Assembly: GCF_000013725.1 (NCBI RefSeq) | Contig: NC_007955.1 | Coordinates: forward strand, 2,015,579-2,079,578 | Source of the DNA: Methanococcoides burtonii DSM 6242 | Lineage (GTDB): Archaea > Halobacteriota > Methanosarcinia > Methanosarcinales > Methanosarcinaceae | Direction of reading: 5' to 3' | DNA length: 64,000 nt | Part shown: positions 1-8,949 of the stretch, piece after piece | Numbering within the stretch: position 1 is the stretch's first letter | Layout of the letters: each line of letters starts with the position of its first letter | Position numbers and translations under genes: made by a program | Notes under the pieces: model-generated | Seen by the model: only the letters and a program-made list of their open reading frames with translations | Told to the model about the DNA's origin: nothing | Database searches by the model: none

Positions 1-1
1 C

Positions 2-1153
2 GAATTTATGGAACTTTATTCTGAAACCTATAACCTTCCTATAAATGAAGATTCATTACTAGCAAATTTAACTGAAGTTGTATCTGCTGATGTTCTAAAT
101 AATTATTCATTTAGATATCAATATTTTTACTATTTCTTTGTTGCTAAATATCTTTCTGATAATATGGAAAATTCGAAAGTAATAGACGAAATTACTAATA
201 TAATAGATAATCTCCATGTAGACGAAAATGCGTATATTGCGATTTTTTTAACACATCACTCTAAAAATAGCACCATATTCAAAAAAATTGAAATGGTTGC
301 ATCATCTCTATTTGACAAGTATAAGCCTGCAAGATTGACAAAAAATGAAATGAAATTTTTTGATAAACAAGAGAACATAATCTTCGAACAGGTATTTCCA
401 TCTGGTAACACAAGACCTGAAAAGGAAAGAGCAGAAATACTGAATCAACAAGATGAATTGGAGCAGTACCAAGAGAATAATTTACAAGAAGAAGATGTCA
501 ATAATAATTCGTCTGATGTTGATTTGCGGCGAGCTCTTAAAACAGTAGAAGTTGTGGGTTGCATTATTAGAAATCATTCCGGTTCTTTGAAAAAAGCAGA
601 TCTTGAAAATTTACTATGCGTTGGCATGAATGTTCATTTGAGATTATTATCCAATTTATTTGAACTAATAAATAATGAAACCGAACAAGAAAAAATGGTT
701 GATTTTATAGTAGAGAGGCTGAATCAGCTTGAAGATGACTTAGGACCTTATAAGATGCTAACTTCAAACGAAAAAAGGGATTATGCACACACCATTTTTT
801 GGAACCTGAATTTCTTCATAGTATGTGGAATTATTCATAAAATTGTTCACTCATTGGGGTCTGATAAAGTTACTCAAATTGTGACAAATGTGTGTGATGA
901 AATTAATACACCTGCCTCATCTTTGATTAAACATGGAGTCATGATGGTCTACAACAAGAATCTACAAATTGATGAATTTAGTAAAGGAATCCGAGATGAT
1001 GATTTTTCGAAGGTTGCAAAGAAGGCCATTAAACTAATGGTTGCAAACCATTGCTCAGTTCACAAAATAGGGGCTCGTGAAAGGCAACGGATACAAAGTA
1101 AATTCGAGATACAGTCGATTAACTTGTTGCCAGAAGTTGTGCATAATCAATAA
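2..1153 (+). CDS. 3' part of a STAND/NACHT-like NTPase gene (5' end outside the window)
   Basis: The frame is open from base 2, so the gene starts before the window; 383 residues are visible. Residues about 37-52 form an aromatic-rich segment (FRYQYFYYFFVAKYL) of the kind seen directly after the NTPase core in bacterial and archaeal STAND ATPases, which are often defence genes. The rest is hydrophilic, with an Asn/Glu/Gln-rich linker near residues 150-180 and a helical C-terminal domain of no recognised family. No P-loop is visible because the N-terminus is missing. The region is clearly more AT-rich than the core genes downstream, and an IS element follows, which fits horizontally acquired accessory DNA. 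The family call rests on one motif and is tentative; the coding call is firm. Confidence 0.6.
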   Translation, partial: EFMELYSETYNLPINEDSLLANLTEVVSADVLNNYSFRYQYFYYFFVAKYLSDNMENSKVIDEITNIIDNLHVDENAYIAIFLTHHSKNSTIFKKIEMVASSLFDKYKPARLTKNEMKFFDKQENIIFEQVFPSGNTRPEKERAEILNQQDELEQYQENNLQEEDVNNNSSDVDLRRALKTVEVVGCIIRNHSGSLKKADLENLLCVGMNVHLRLLSNLFELINNETEQEKMVDFIVERLNQLEDDLGPYKMLTSNEKRDYAHTIFWNLNFFIVCGIIHKIVHSLGSDKVTQIVTNVCDEINTPASSLIKHGVMMVYNKNLQIDEFSKGIRDDDFSKVAKKAIKLMVANHCSVHKIGARERQRIQSKFEIQSINLLPEVVHNQ

Positions 1154-1189
1154 TTTGATTCAAACATTTATAAATAAATTAGGATTTGT

Positions 1190-1223
1190 GGGATTAGGAA
1201 TCAATTAAATACATTCTAATCCC
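1190..1223 (+). terminator. inverted repeat after the STAND-like gene
   Basis: GGGATTAGGAAT and ATTCTAATCCC pair over 11 bp with one bulged G and an 11-nt loop. It lies 37 bp past the stop codon. No long T-run follows, so termination is only a guess. Confidence 0.35.
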
Positions 1224-1235
1224 CTCCATGTATTT

Positions 1236-1325
1236 TCAAATATCATTTAATATATTGGATTTAAATTTTCGTAGTTTTACATAACCATTTAAAATATTCT
1301 CTAAATCGGCCCCATGCTTTACCAT
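1236..1325 (-). CDS. possible 29-codon ORF or gene remnant
   Basis: On the minus strand an ATG is preceded at good distance by GAGGTG and followed by 29 codons (MVKHGADLENILNGYVKLRK then FKSNILNDI). The same frame stays open for about 24 codons upstream of this ATG, so the segment may be the tail of a decayed gene rather than a true small protein. No family recognised. Confidence 0.2.
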   Translation of the reverse strand: MVKHGADLENILNGYVKLRKFKSNILNDI

Positions 1326-1520
1326 GTACTCACCTCTTTTCATCTTCTCAAAGTCATTGGACTTTCTGGTCAAAAAATCTGTTGTTCCAGCATATTTCTA
1401 TCTGGCCGATGAAAGTGGTTATAAGAACGTTTCTTCGAGATCTAAAATAGCTAATGAAAATGAAAATAAGGTTTCAAGTTCCAATTCTAATTTCCTTGTC
1501 AGCTTTGTGAATAAAATAAT

Positions 1521-1540
1521 GAGAATTCCGATAAACCCCT
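1521..1540 (+). repeat. left terminal inverted repeat of the IS
   Basis: Twenty bases starting GAGAATT; matches the complement of 2642-2661 at 16 positions. Preceded by the TAAT target duplication. Confidence 0.88.
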
Positions 1541-1584
1541 CAAACAGAAGCAATATTTATAACCTATTACAATAATTTTGTATT

Positions 1585-2526
1585 ATGTCCTTAACAAACT
1601 TTGCTTTTAAAGAAGAGTACAAACGTCTTGAAAATCTCGGTGACAAGCTCTCTGAAATTGAATCTCTCATCGATTGGAAACCATTTCGTCCAATTATAGC
1701 AGAGATGTATATCAATAAAACAGAGTTCGGTGGCAGACCAAACGTTGATGAAATCGTCATGCTCAAAATGTTAGTATTGCAACAATGGCATGGCCTATCT
1801 GACCCTGAACTTGAAAGACAAGCTACTGATAGAATTTCCTTTAGGAAATTCTTGGGCTTTCCTGCAAAAATTCCAGATCATACTACTGTTTGGGCATTTA
1901 GAGAACGAATTTCCCAGGCAGGAAAAGAAGATGAAATCTGGAATGAAATGCAAAGACAACTTAATAAGAAAGGTCTGAAGATCAAGCAAGGTATGATTCA
2001 GGATGCAACATTTATACATGCTGATCCAGGACATGCAAATCTTGATACTCCTCGTGGAAATGAAGCAAAGACCAGAAGATGTAAGGACGGTACATGGACA
2101 AAAAAGGCATCTAAGTCACATTTTGGATATAAACTACATACCATTGAAGATACCGAATATGATCTGATAAGGAGATATAGGACAACTACTGCCTCAGTTC
2201 ATGATAGTCAGGTGGATCTTTCTGAAGAAGGCGAAGTTGTTTACAGAGATAGAGGTTACTTTGGTGCAATTTCAAAAGGATATGATGCAACTATGCAAAG
2301 GGGAGTACGAGGGCACCCTATTGGTATTAGGGATAAGATGAGAAACAAAAGAATAAGCAGGAAAAGAGCAAAGGGAGAAAGACCTTATGCTGTTATCAAA
2401 AATGTGTTTACGTCAGGATTTGTAAGAGTAACAACGTTGGCAAGAGTAAATGTCAAAATGGCGATTACAGCATTCAGCTATAATCTCTATCAATTGAGGA
2501 CAATAAGAAGAAAATCATTAGGATGA
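1585..2526 (+). CDS. IS5-family DDE transposase
   Basis: 313 residues, the usual size for the family. The N-terminal third (residues about 48-110) is the helical DUF772-type domain with the pattern GRP..DEIVMLKMLVLQQW and the DHTTVWAFRER motif. The catalytic triad is visible as D140 (in MIQDATF), D222 (in YRDRGYFG) and E265 (in KGERPYAVIK). It catalyses cut-and-paste movement of the surrounding 1141-bp element. The frame is uninterrupted and all three acidic residues are kept, so the enzyme should be functional. The gene sits 44 bp inside the left end and stops 135 bp before the right end. Confidence 0.93.
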   Translation: MSLTNFAFKEEYKRLENLGDKLSEIESLIDWKPFRPIIAEMYINKTEFGGRPNVDEIVMLKMLVLQQWHGLSDPELERQATDRISFRKFLGFPAKIPDHTTVWAFRERISQAGKEDEIWNEMQRQLNKKGLKIKQGMIQDATFIHADPGHANLDTPRGNEAKTRRCKDGTWTKKASKSHFGYKLHTIEDTEYDLIRRYRTTTASVHDSQVDLSEEGEVVYRDRGYFGAISKGYDATMQRGVRGHPIGIRDKMRNKRISRKRAKGERPYAVIKNVFTSGFVRVTTLARVNVKMAITAFSYNLYQLRTIRRKSLG

Positions 2527-2641
2527 ATAGCGGTAGCTATTCAAAAAAGTTGGAAAGTATATAAATAGATACTAGCAAACTGCTGGAAATAGAGAGAAAA
2601 GCTCAAAATTTTAGCTGGAAATATTTGCTTTGAAAAAAATC

Positions 2642-2661
2642 AGCAGTTAATCGCAATTCTC
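2642..2661 (-). repeat. right terminal inverted repeat of the IS
   Basis: Complement reads GAGAATTGCGATTAACTGCT, matching the left end at 16 of 20 positions; followed by the second copy of TAAT at 2662-2665. Confidence 0.88.
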
Positions 2662-2713
2662 TAATGTATTTCTTCTAACCACAACTTTCTGATTTTAAGA
2701 ACATTTATGAAAT

Positions 2714-3589
2714 ATGAGCTCAATTCAATTTCTTATGAATCTGAATAACATTGACTGGAACGATGTCTGGAAAGAGCAGATGAGGCTTTATAATGAGGTC
2801 GAAGGAACTCTGGCTAAAGTCGATATCTGGGAAAGTAAGGAAAATGCCAGACGATATTGGGAAATGTCACAGAATAAGGGTGCTGGCCGCATTGAACAGA
2901 CTTTAAGTGAGCTCGATCTGAAATCGGATTCTCGTGTTCTTGATATTGGTTCCGGCCCCGGTGCTCTTGCGATCCCTATCTCAAAACGTGTTCGGGAAGT
3001 GGTGGCAGTTGAACCCTCGGACGGGATGATGTCCGTATTGCAGGAAAATATCGAAGAGCTGGACATAAGCAACATCAATTGTATTCACAAAGGCTGGGAA
3101 GATATTAATATTGATGAACTTGGCGGGAAATTTGACCTAGTCATTGCTTCTTATTCGCTGAATGTACCTGATATAAGGCAAACGTTCGAAAAGATACAGT
3201 CGGTTTCCAGTGGGTCTGTTTATGTTTACTGGTTTGCAGGGGAAACATCCTGGGATGACCAATACCGTGCTATATGGCCTGCTCTGCATGATGAGGAATA
3301 TTATAGTTCCCCTAAATGCAATGTCATGTACAATGTCCTTTATGGCATGGGTATATTTCCCAATATGGAGGTGTTCCCAATGCAGAGAAGTATGACCTTT
3401 TCTTCCATGGATGAAGCGGTTAAACACTATATTCCGCATTACAGGGCATATACTGATGACCAGGTCTCAATACTCGGGAAATATCTGAAAGAGATCCTTC
3501 CGGTCGATGAAGATGGTTCCATACTGCATCTTGGTGATACTATGCGGGTCAAGATGTGGTGGGACAATGCTTCCGATGATCACAAATAA
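2714..3589 (+). CDS. class I SAM-dependent methyltransferase
   Basis: 291 residues. The Rossmann-type SAM-binding fold is shown by motif I VLDIGSGPG (residues 75-83) and the acidic end of the second strand in VVAVEPSDGMM (97-106). A YWFAGE motif follows in the second half. The substrate cannot be told from the sequence. The start is uncertain: ATG at 2714 has no clear ribosome-binding site, and ATG at 2735 is an alternative that would remove seven residues. The IS ends about 50 bp upstream, so the native promoter may have been displaced. The gene converges with the MATE gene, with only one base between the stop codons. Confidence 0.85.
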   Translation: MSSIQFLMNLNNIDWNDVWKEQMRLYNEVEGTLAKVDIWESKENARRYWEMSQNKGAGRIEQTLSELDLKSDSRVLDIGSGPGALAIPISKRVREVVAVEPSDGMMSVLQENIEELDISNINCIHKGWEDINIDELGGKFDLVIASYSLNVPDIRQTFEKIQSVSSGSVYVYWFAGETSWDDQYRAIWPALHDEEYYSSPKCNVMYNVLYGMGIFPNMEVFPMQRSMTFSSMDEAVKHYIPHYRAYTDDQVSILGKYLKEILPVDEDGSILHLGDTMRVKMWWDNASDDHK

Positions 3590-3590
3590 T

Positions 3591-4958
3591 TCAGGACAGA
3601 TCGGGATGCATGTCTTTTTTGAAAAGGCTGTATTCCTTTGCCAGCATGACGAAGGTCACCAGAAAAGACAGTCCGTCAGATAACGGGAATGCCATCCATA
3701 CGCCCTGAAGTTCAAAGAACCGAGGGAGTATCAGTACGAGAGGTATCAGGAAAAGCACCTGTCTGCTAATTGATAGGAAAAATGCTGGTTTTGCTTTTCC
3801 CAGTGTTTGATATATGGATGCTCCGACTATCTGGAATCCAACGAGGGGTAATGCGAGTGACATTATCCTCATTGCTGCTTTTCCTGCTTCTATCAGTTCT
3901 TGGTCAGTGGTGAATATGCTGAACAGTTGAGTTGGGAATATGAAGAGCAGCAAAAATCCTGCAATTGATACCAATGTAGTTATTTTCATTGCTAGTGCTG
4001 TCGAACTTATTACCCTTGCATAGTTCTTTGCACCATAATTGAATCCTACTATTGGTTGCAGACCCTGTACAATGCCTATCATTGGCATGAATGTGAACAT
4101 GAACAATCTGTTAACTATGCCAAAAACTGCTATTGGAATATCTCCTCCGTAAACAGCAAGCACATTGTTTATCACGATAACCATGAGGCTGCCAGATGCA
4201 CTTCTTGCAAATGAGGACGTTCCGATGGTGACCATCTCTTTCAGTATCTCGGGGTGGGGTACGAAATGCTTAATGTGGAAATTAAAACTGCTCATTCCCT
4301 TTGCGAAATAATATAAGAGGAAGAGAGCACTTACCACCTGTGAAATTACGGTTGCGATAGCTGCACCTTTTATTCCCATATTCAGTCCAAAGATGAATAT
4401 GGGGTCAAGGATTATGTTCAACCCGGCCGATATTACCATTGTGAGCATGGCCACCCTTGCATTCCCTTCCGCGCGAACTATGTTATTGAGTGTCATGGAA
4501 AATGCAAAGAATATCGTGCCGTAGAGGATTATCTTTGTATAATCGTATGCAAAAGGCATGATAGTTTCTGTGGCACCGAACATTCTTAGCAGGGGCTCAA
4601 TGTACACGATACCTAATATTGTCATAACAACGCTGAGCGCAAGTATGGCAGTTATAGCGTTTCCGAGTGCTATATCTGCACGTTCGTGGATCTTTGCACC
4701 TAGGCTTCTGGAGATAATGGACGCACTGCCTATGCCTATTGTGAGTGCTATTCCCATGATTATCATCTGAATCGGGAATGCAATGGTTATACCTGCAATT
4801 CCCTGTACACTTTCCGGGCCAAGTGCCTGCCCTACGAAAATAGTATCCACAAGACTATAGAGAGCTTGAACTATCATTCCAATGGTCGCAGGCAGTGAAA
4901 GTTTAAAAAGGACCTTTTTAATGCTATCTTCCGATAACATTCTGGCTCTCTCGTTCAT
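3591..4958 (-). CDS. MATE-family multidrug/sodium antiporter
   Basis: A polytopic membrane protein of about 455 residues with the twelve-helix MATE pattern. The N-terminal motif LPATIGMIVQALYSLVDTIFVGQALG and the mid-protein PIVGFNYGAKNYARV are family signatures. It would export cationic compounds in exchange for Na+ or H+. The frame opens at 4997, but I prefer ATG at 4958: it has GAGG upstream, and a TATA-like TTTTATAAGG lies just before 4997, placing the transcription start downstream of that first ATG. Substrate unknown. Confidence 0.88.
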   Translation of the reverse strand: MNERARMLSEDSIKKVLFKLSLPATIGMIVQALYSLVDTIFVGQALGPESVQGIAGITIAFPIQMIIMGIALTIGIGSASIISRSLGAKIHERADIALGNAITAILALSVVMTILGIVYIEPLLRMFGATETIMPFAYDYTKIILYGTIFFAFSMTLNNIVRAEGNARVAMLTMVISAGLNIILDPIFIFGLNMGIKGAAIATVISQVVSALFLLYYFAKGMSSFNFHIKHFVPHPEILKEMVTIGTSSFARSASGSLMVIVINNVLAVYGGDIPIAVFGIVNRLFMFTFMPMIGIVQGLQPIVGFNYGAKNYARVISSTALAMKITTLVSIAGFLLLFIFPTQLFSIFTTDQELIEAGKAAMRIMSLALPLVGFQIVGASIYQTLGKAKPAFFLSISRQVLFLIPLVLILPRFFELQGVWMAFPLSDGLSFLVTFVMLAKEYSLFKKDMHPDLS

Positions 4959-5242
4959 AGATATATCCTCAGAAGTCTGGGGATGAAATGAAAACACCTT
5001 ATAAAACAGTTCCGTATTTATCTTTTTAATGTGAGTTTTAGAAGGGTGAGTTTATCAGGTAGATATTTGTATCCTCCAATTATCTCTGAGTTTGAAGGTT
5101 TTGTTCTTTCCGTGTTTGTATCAGAAAATTGGACAGTTATACACTGATATTGGATCTATGTCAACTGGAAATTCAAGGTTATCTTAATAGTATAATACTA
5201 TACTACATCAATAATATCAGGGAGTTGTTCAACTTTATATCT

Positions 5243-6166
5243 ATGGGTGATAAAACAATTTCCTCAATAGATAATGTCAGATTTCCGAAAAACAATGAAA
5301 ATTCATATCATTTCCCTGATATTTCAAGTCTGTGGCCAACTCTGCACCTTTTGAATAGTTCTACACTGGTCTCTGTCTCTGGTGCTTTAAGGATCTATAT
5401 TGCTTTCCTCTTACTGCAGTTGCAATGCAATATCCTTTCCTGTATAGGTGGCGGACTGGTTGTATATTCAGTCTACACCCTTGATCGTGCACTTGATTCT
5501 GAAGAAGATGCAGTTAACCGGTCTGAGCTTACCGGGGCAAGAAGGGATATTGCACTATTTGTGTCACTGCTTACATTCCTGATGGGTGCTTATTTCTTGT
5601 TCCGTGACGGTTTATTGCTTCTTGCTTTTTTGCCTTTGATGACCGGTTTCCTTTACAGTAAAGGTATCAAGGTAGGAAAACACCATCTCAAGCTCAAAGG
5701 CGGTCTCGGGGTGAAGAATCTGGTCGTTGGTACAACATGGGGTGCATTTATTGCTGGTATTGCAGGCTGGTATGCAGAAAGCATGTTGCCCGTGTTTGGT
5801 GTATTCCTCTATTTTGGTATCAAGCTTTTCGTAAACTCTTCTGTGTATGATTTCAAAGATATCAAAGGCGATGCCCTGGCAGGAATAAAGACGCTTCCTG
5901 TAAGCCTTGGTGAACAAAGGACACGTGATATACTTCTGAGCATTCACTTATTCTCTCATTCACTGTTGTCTATCTTGATAATAACCGGTCTTGTTGCCTA
6001 CGAACCGATGGTATTAGTATACAGTTTTGTCTCAGGTCTTGTTTGTATCGATCGATTTGCAGCACCAGTTGAAAATGAGTCAAAGAACAGGTTGTACAAA
6101 CGGCTGTTCGTTGTTGATGGCGAATCTAGTATGATCGTAGGTCTAAGGACTATTATAGGGGTTTGA
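5243..6166 (+). CDS. UbiA-family prenyltransferase
   Basis: About 307 residues, eight or so membrane helices. The second aspartate-rich motif is classical (YDFKDIKGDALAGIKTLPV); the first is a variant, YTLDRALDSEED, lacking the usual N-D-x2-D form. Members attach prenyl chains to aromatic or glycerol acceptors in the membrane. The weaker first motif leaves the acceptor open. The frame extends up to 5129, but those 38 residues are unlike the family and I start at ATG 5243; even this start has no strong ribosome-binding site. It converges on the FilR1-type regulator. Confidence 0.72.
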   Translation: MGDKTISSIDNVRFPKNNENSYHFPDISSLWPTLHLLNSSTLVSVSGALRIYIAFLLLQLQCNILSCIGGGLVVYSVYTLDRALDSEEDAVNRSELTGARRDIALFVSLLTFLMGAYFLFRDGLLLLAFLPLMTGFLYSKGIKVGKHHLKLKGGLGVKNLVVGTTWGAFIAGIAGWYAESMLPVFGVFLYFGIKLFVNSSVYDFKDIKGDALAGIKTLPVSLGEQRTRDILLSIHLFSHSLLSILIITGLVAYEPMVLVYSFVSGLVCIDRFAAPVENESKNRLYKRLFVVDGESSMIVGLRTIIGV

Positions 6167-6182
6167 TAGTGTGGATCGAAGG

Positions 6183-6983
6183 TTAAAGAGATATAATCTC
6201 TTTTGCTTTTTCTTTGTAATGTCCAAATAGTTCTTTTCCCCATTTGATGGCAGCATTGTCATTTCCTATCAGATCGTTTTGCGGGTCATATGCTCCGTTC
6301 TTGAAAAATAATGACATGGAAAAGAACCGGTCTGTCACAACGAAAGCAACCTTTGCTTCATCGATCAGGTAAAGCTTTGTATTTTCAGAGTTCATATATG
6401 TTTCCAGTGCATCTTTGTATTCGTTCTTTACTTTTTCGAAAACATTTTTTGTCAAAACAAGAGCTGTAGGGATATTGCTTTCGGTGAGGCTGACAAAGAA
6501 TTCCGGATATCTTGGGATGAATATTGTGGATACTCCATATATCTCGCTTGAGTCTGCGATGTTGCCAAGGAAATTCTTATGTGAGTCATATATGTTCTCC
6601 AGGCCTTCCTGATGAACAGAGCATTCACCAAGGGCACTTATTTTATCAAGAAGCTTTTGTGGTATCCCTTCAAGTGTATGTTCTTTCCAGAACGTTTCGT
6701 TCTTTTCGATGGCAAAAAGAGTGGATATCAATGGTTTTAGATGTCCTGATGCAACTCTTCCGATAGGGGTTATGTAGTATTTTTTCCCATCTTTATATAT
6801 AAAGTTCGAAGCTTCCATCTCTTTTATTCTAGGTGATATTTCTGGAGAGCTTACATTGAAATGTTCCCTTATTTCTGATAATGTTCGGGGTTCTTCTTCT
6901 ATAAAAAAAAGAAGATCTTTTCGTTTTTCTGAAAATGTAAGGACGCTTAACAATCCACTTGATTTCATTTTCATCAGCTCCAT
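6183..6983 (-). CDS. winged-helix transcriptional regulator with FilR1-type domain
   Basis: 266 residues. The N-terminal 80 residues form an ArsR-like winged helix (RTLSEIREHFNVSSPEISPR is the recognition region). The remainder matches the pattern of the FilR1 middle domain (formerly DUF1724), found in many Methanosarcinales regulators, some of which control methyltransferase genes. A TATA element (ATTATAAAT) on the minus strand lies about 25 bp upstream of the ATG, so the mRNA is probably leaderless. The target is unknown; its only neighbours are the convergent prenyltransferase and purH transcribed towards it. Confidence 0.85.
   Translation of the reverse strand: MELMKMKSSGLLSVLTFSEKRKDLLFFIEEEPRTLSEIREHFNVSSPEISPRIKEMEASNFIYKDGKKYYITPIGRVASGHLKPLISTLFAIEKNETFWKEHTLEGIPQKLLDKISALGECSVHQEGLENIYDSHKNFLGNIADSSEIYGVSTIFIPRYPEFFVSLTESNIPTALVLTKNVFEKVKNEYKDALETYMNSENTKLYLIDEAKVAFVVTDRFFSMSLFFKNGAYDPQNDLIGNDNAAIKWGKELFGHYKEKAKEIISL
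6185..6203. terminator. hairpin between convergent genes
   Basis: AAAGAGAT and ATCTCTTT form a perfect 8-bp stem with a 3-base loop, followed by TGCTTTTTC-like T-rich sequence on the plus strand. It overlaps the last codons of the minus-strand regulator and lies 19 bp past the prenyltransferase stop. Confidence 0.5.
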
Positions 6984-7216
6984 AGTTTTGGTGTAACTAT
7001 TCTATTTATAATTTTGGAAACACCTTTTAAATATTTATTGTTACATGCGTGGGTATTTTTAAGCTTCTTCACTCTTTTTTTCTAAGTTTTGATGGTCTCC
7101 ACTCGATAAGTTTGTACCAATAATTCACACTCTCCGTTTCACCACATATACAATTAAAAATTATCTAATTACGATTGTAAATATGTGACGATAGCTCGAA
7201 AGGAATAATGGGTTCT

Positions 7217-7249
7217 ATAAAAAAGTATGTGTGCAAAAACGCACACATA
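7217..7249 (-). terminator. terminator of purH
   Basis: On the minus strand TATGTGTGC and GCACACATA form a perfect 9-bp stem with a 6-base loop, followed by TTTTTTAT. It starts about 9 bp past the purH stop codon. Confidence 0.8.
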
Positions 7250-7257
7250 GGCGGTGA

Positions 7258-8874
7258 TCAGTGAAGGAAGTGTCTCATTCCAGTGAACACCATTGATATG
7301 TTCAGACGATTTGCAGTAGCTATGACCTCGTCATCACGGATGGAACCGCCCGGTGAAAGTATGTATCTTATCTTGCTTTCATCAGAATAGATTATACTGT
7401 CATCGAATGGGAAGAAAGCATCAGAAGCCATAACCGCTTCTGAAAGTATGGATTGCCAGTATTCTTCGAAGCTCATGTCTGGTTTTTCCCTTTCGTAGAT
7501 TATCTCAAGGTTCTCTTTTGCTTTTGTTGCTGCAAGTTTACGTATGGAATCAACACGGTTTGGCTGTCCTGCTCCCATTGCTATCATAACGTAGCATCCG
7601 TCCTTGTATTCGTATGCAAGTGTCACGGAATTGGATTTTGTACTCTTGCAGGCGCAAATACAGAATTCGGACAGTCCGCGTTTCTCTTCAGGGTACGCAG
7701 TTTCAGTAACACAGTCCCACTTCTCGTAAAGCCCGATGTTCCTTGTCTGTTTCAGCATTCCACCGATCACATATTTGTATGTGGTCTCGGTATCAAATGC
7801 TTCGTTGAACTGTGGCAATTCAAGAAGGCGCAGATTTGAGCTCTTATCTTCCAGATATTCAAGGGCATCATGCTCGAATCCTGGTGCGAGTATGATCTCC
7901 ACGAACTTACCCTTAAGGAACTCTGCGGATTCAAGGTCGAAAACGGTATTGGTGCAGATTATACTACCAAATGCTGATACAGGGTCACCATCCCATGCAT
8001 GCTCCAAAGCTTCGCAAAGAGTGTTACCGGTTGCCAGTCCGCATGGGTTATTGTGTTTGACAATGGCAACTGCGGGATTCCTGTTCCCTACCTCTTTGAT
8101 GGTCTGGAGGGCATTGTCCGCATCTACATAGTTGTTGTATGAAAGTTCCTTTCCATGCAATTGCTTTGCATTTGAAAGTGCAGGACCAACAATTGTCTCA
8201 TCCTTATAGAATGTAGCATCCTGGTGCCAGTTCTCTCCATATCTGAGCTTTGTACCCTCAGTGAAGTTCATACGCAGGACATCTTCATCGAGAAGGGTCT
8301 TGCTCAGGTACGTATCAATATTGCTGTCATAATTTGCAGTGTACCTGAATACTTTGACCGCAAGTTTCTCGCGGGTGGTGTCAGAGACTGTGCCGGATGA
8401 TCTCAATTCCTTGAGGATCTCTCCATAATCTTCAGGGTCTGATACTACTGTTACAGATTTGTAGTTCTTAGCGGCAGAACGAAGTAAGGTTGGTCCTCCG
8501 ATATCGATGTTCTCGATCGCTTCGTCAAGGTTCACACCTTCTTTCGAGACTGTTATCTCAAAGGGGTACAGATTGACAGCTACCAGATCGATAAGCTTAA
8601 TAGATTCCTTCTCAGCTTCTCCCATATGTTCGGGATCTCCTCTCATACACAGCAATCCGCCGTGTATTTTTGGGTGGAGTGTTTTTACACGCCCTCCCAT
8701 CATTTCAGGAAATCCGGTAACTTCTGAGACGTCGATCGTCTCAATACCCGCATCGCGAAGCATCTTCGCAGTTCCGCCAGTCGATATAATCTCTATGTTC
8801 AGTTGCTCTAGTCCCCGTGCGAAATCCACGATTCCAGTCTTGTCTGAGACGCTTAGCAGTGCCCTTTTTACCAA
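7258..8874 (-). CDS. purH: bifunctional AICAR formyltransferase / IMP cyclohydrolase
   Basis: 538 residues, normal length for the bifunctional enzyme catalysing the last two steps of IMP synthesis. The N-terminal cyclohydrolase part has the methylglyoxal-synthase-like fold (RALLSVSDKTGIVDFA; ISTGGTAKMLRDAG). The transformylase part carries LRYGENWHQ and the catalytic VKHNNPCG. Translation probably begins at TTG 8874, which has GGTGAT four to five bases upstream. A strong terminator follows immediately. Many archaea use PurP/PurO instead; a bacterial-type PurH is usual in Methanosarcinales. Confidence 0.96.
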   Translation of the reverse strand: MVKRALLSVSDKTGIVDFARGLEQLNIEIISTGGTAKMLRDAGIETIDVSEVTGFPEMMGGRVKTLHPKIHGGLLCMRGDPEHMGEAEKESIKLIDLVAVNLYPFEITVSKEGVNLDEAIENIDIGGPTLLRSAAKNYKSVTVVSDPEDYGEILKELRSSGTVSDTTREKLAVKVFRYTANYDSNIDTYLSKTLLDEDVLRMNFTEGTKLRYGENWHQDATFYKDETIVGPALSNAKQLHGKELSYNNYVDADNALQTIKEVGNRNPAVAIVKHNNPCGLATGNTLCEALEHAWDGDPVSAFGSIICTNTVFDLESAEFLKGKFVEIILAPGFEHDALEYLEDKSSNLRLLELPQFNEAFDTETTYKYVIGGMLKQTRNIGLYEKWDCVTETAYPEEKRGLSEFCICACKSTKSNSVTLAYEYKDGCYVMIAMGAGQPNRVDSIRKLAATKAKENLEIIYEREKPDMSFEEYWQSILSEAVMASDAFFPFDDSIIYSDESKIRYILSPGGSIRDDEVIATANRLNISMVFTGMRHFLH

Positions 8875-8949
8875 AAAATCACCAACTTAGATTGTTATAT
8901 ATGTTGTATAAATGTTCTGGTTGGCCATTATGACCGTCAATTCCAAAGT

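Larger units (their letters stand above)
1154..1520. other. AT-rich intergenic stretch between the STAND-like gene and the IS
   Basis: About 370 bp. Apart from the inverted repeat at 1190-1223 and a doubtful 29-codon minus-strand frame at 1236-1325, I see no supported gene. A plus-strand frame from 1324 runs through the left end of the IS and is not credible. The minus strand shows short open stretches without starts, which could be debris of an older gene cut by the IS. Confidence 0.5.
1521..2661 (+). mobile_element. complete IS5-family insertion sequence, 1141 bp
   Basis: The ends are imperfect 20-bp inverted repeats (16 of 20 identical): left GAGAATTCCGATAAACCCCT, right (complement) GAGAATTGCGATTAACTGCT. 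Both are flanked by the tetranucleotide TAAT (1517-1520 and 2662-2665), a 4-bp target duplication typical of IS5-family transposition. One intact transposase gene fills the element. The intact repeats, duplication and frame suggest recent insertion and possible current activity. The right end lies only about 50 bp upstream of the methyltransferase gene at 2714. Confidence 0.9.

Noticed and set aside
1324-1575. 83-codon plus-strand frame before the transposase
   Set aside because: Its last 18 codons are inside the left end of the IS and the rest has no ribosome-binding site or family resemblance; it is an accidental fusion across the insertion point.
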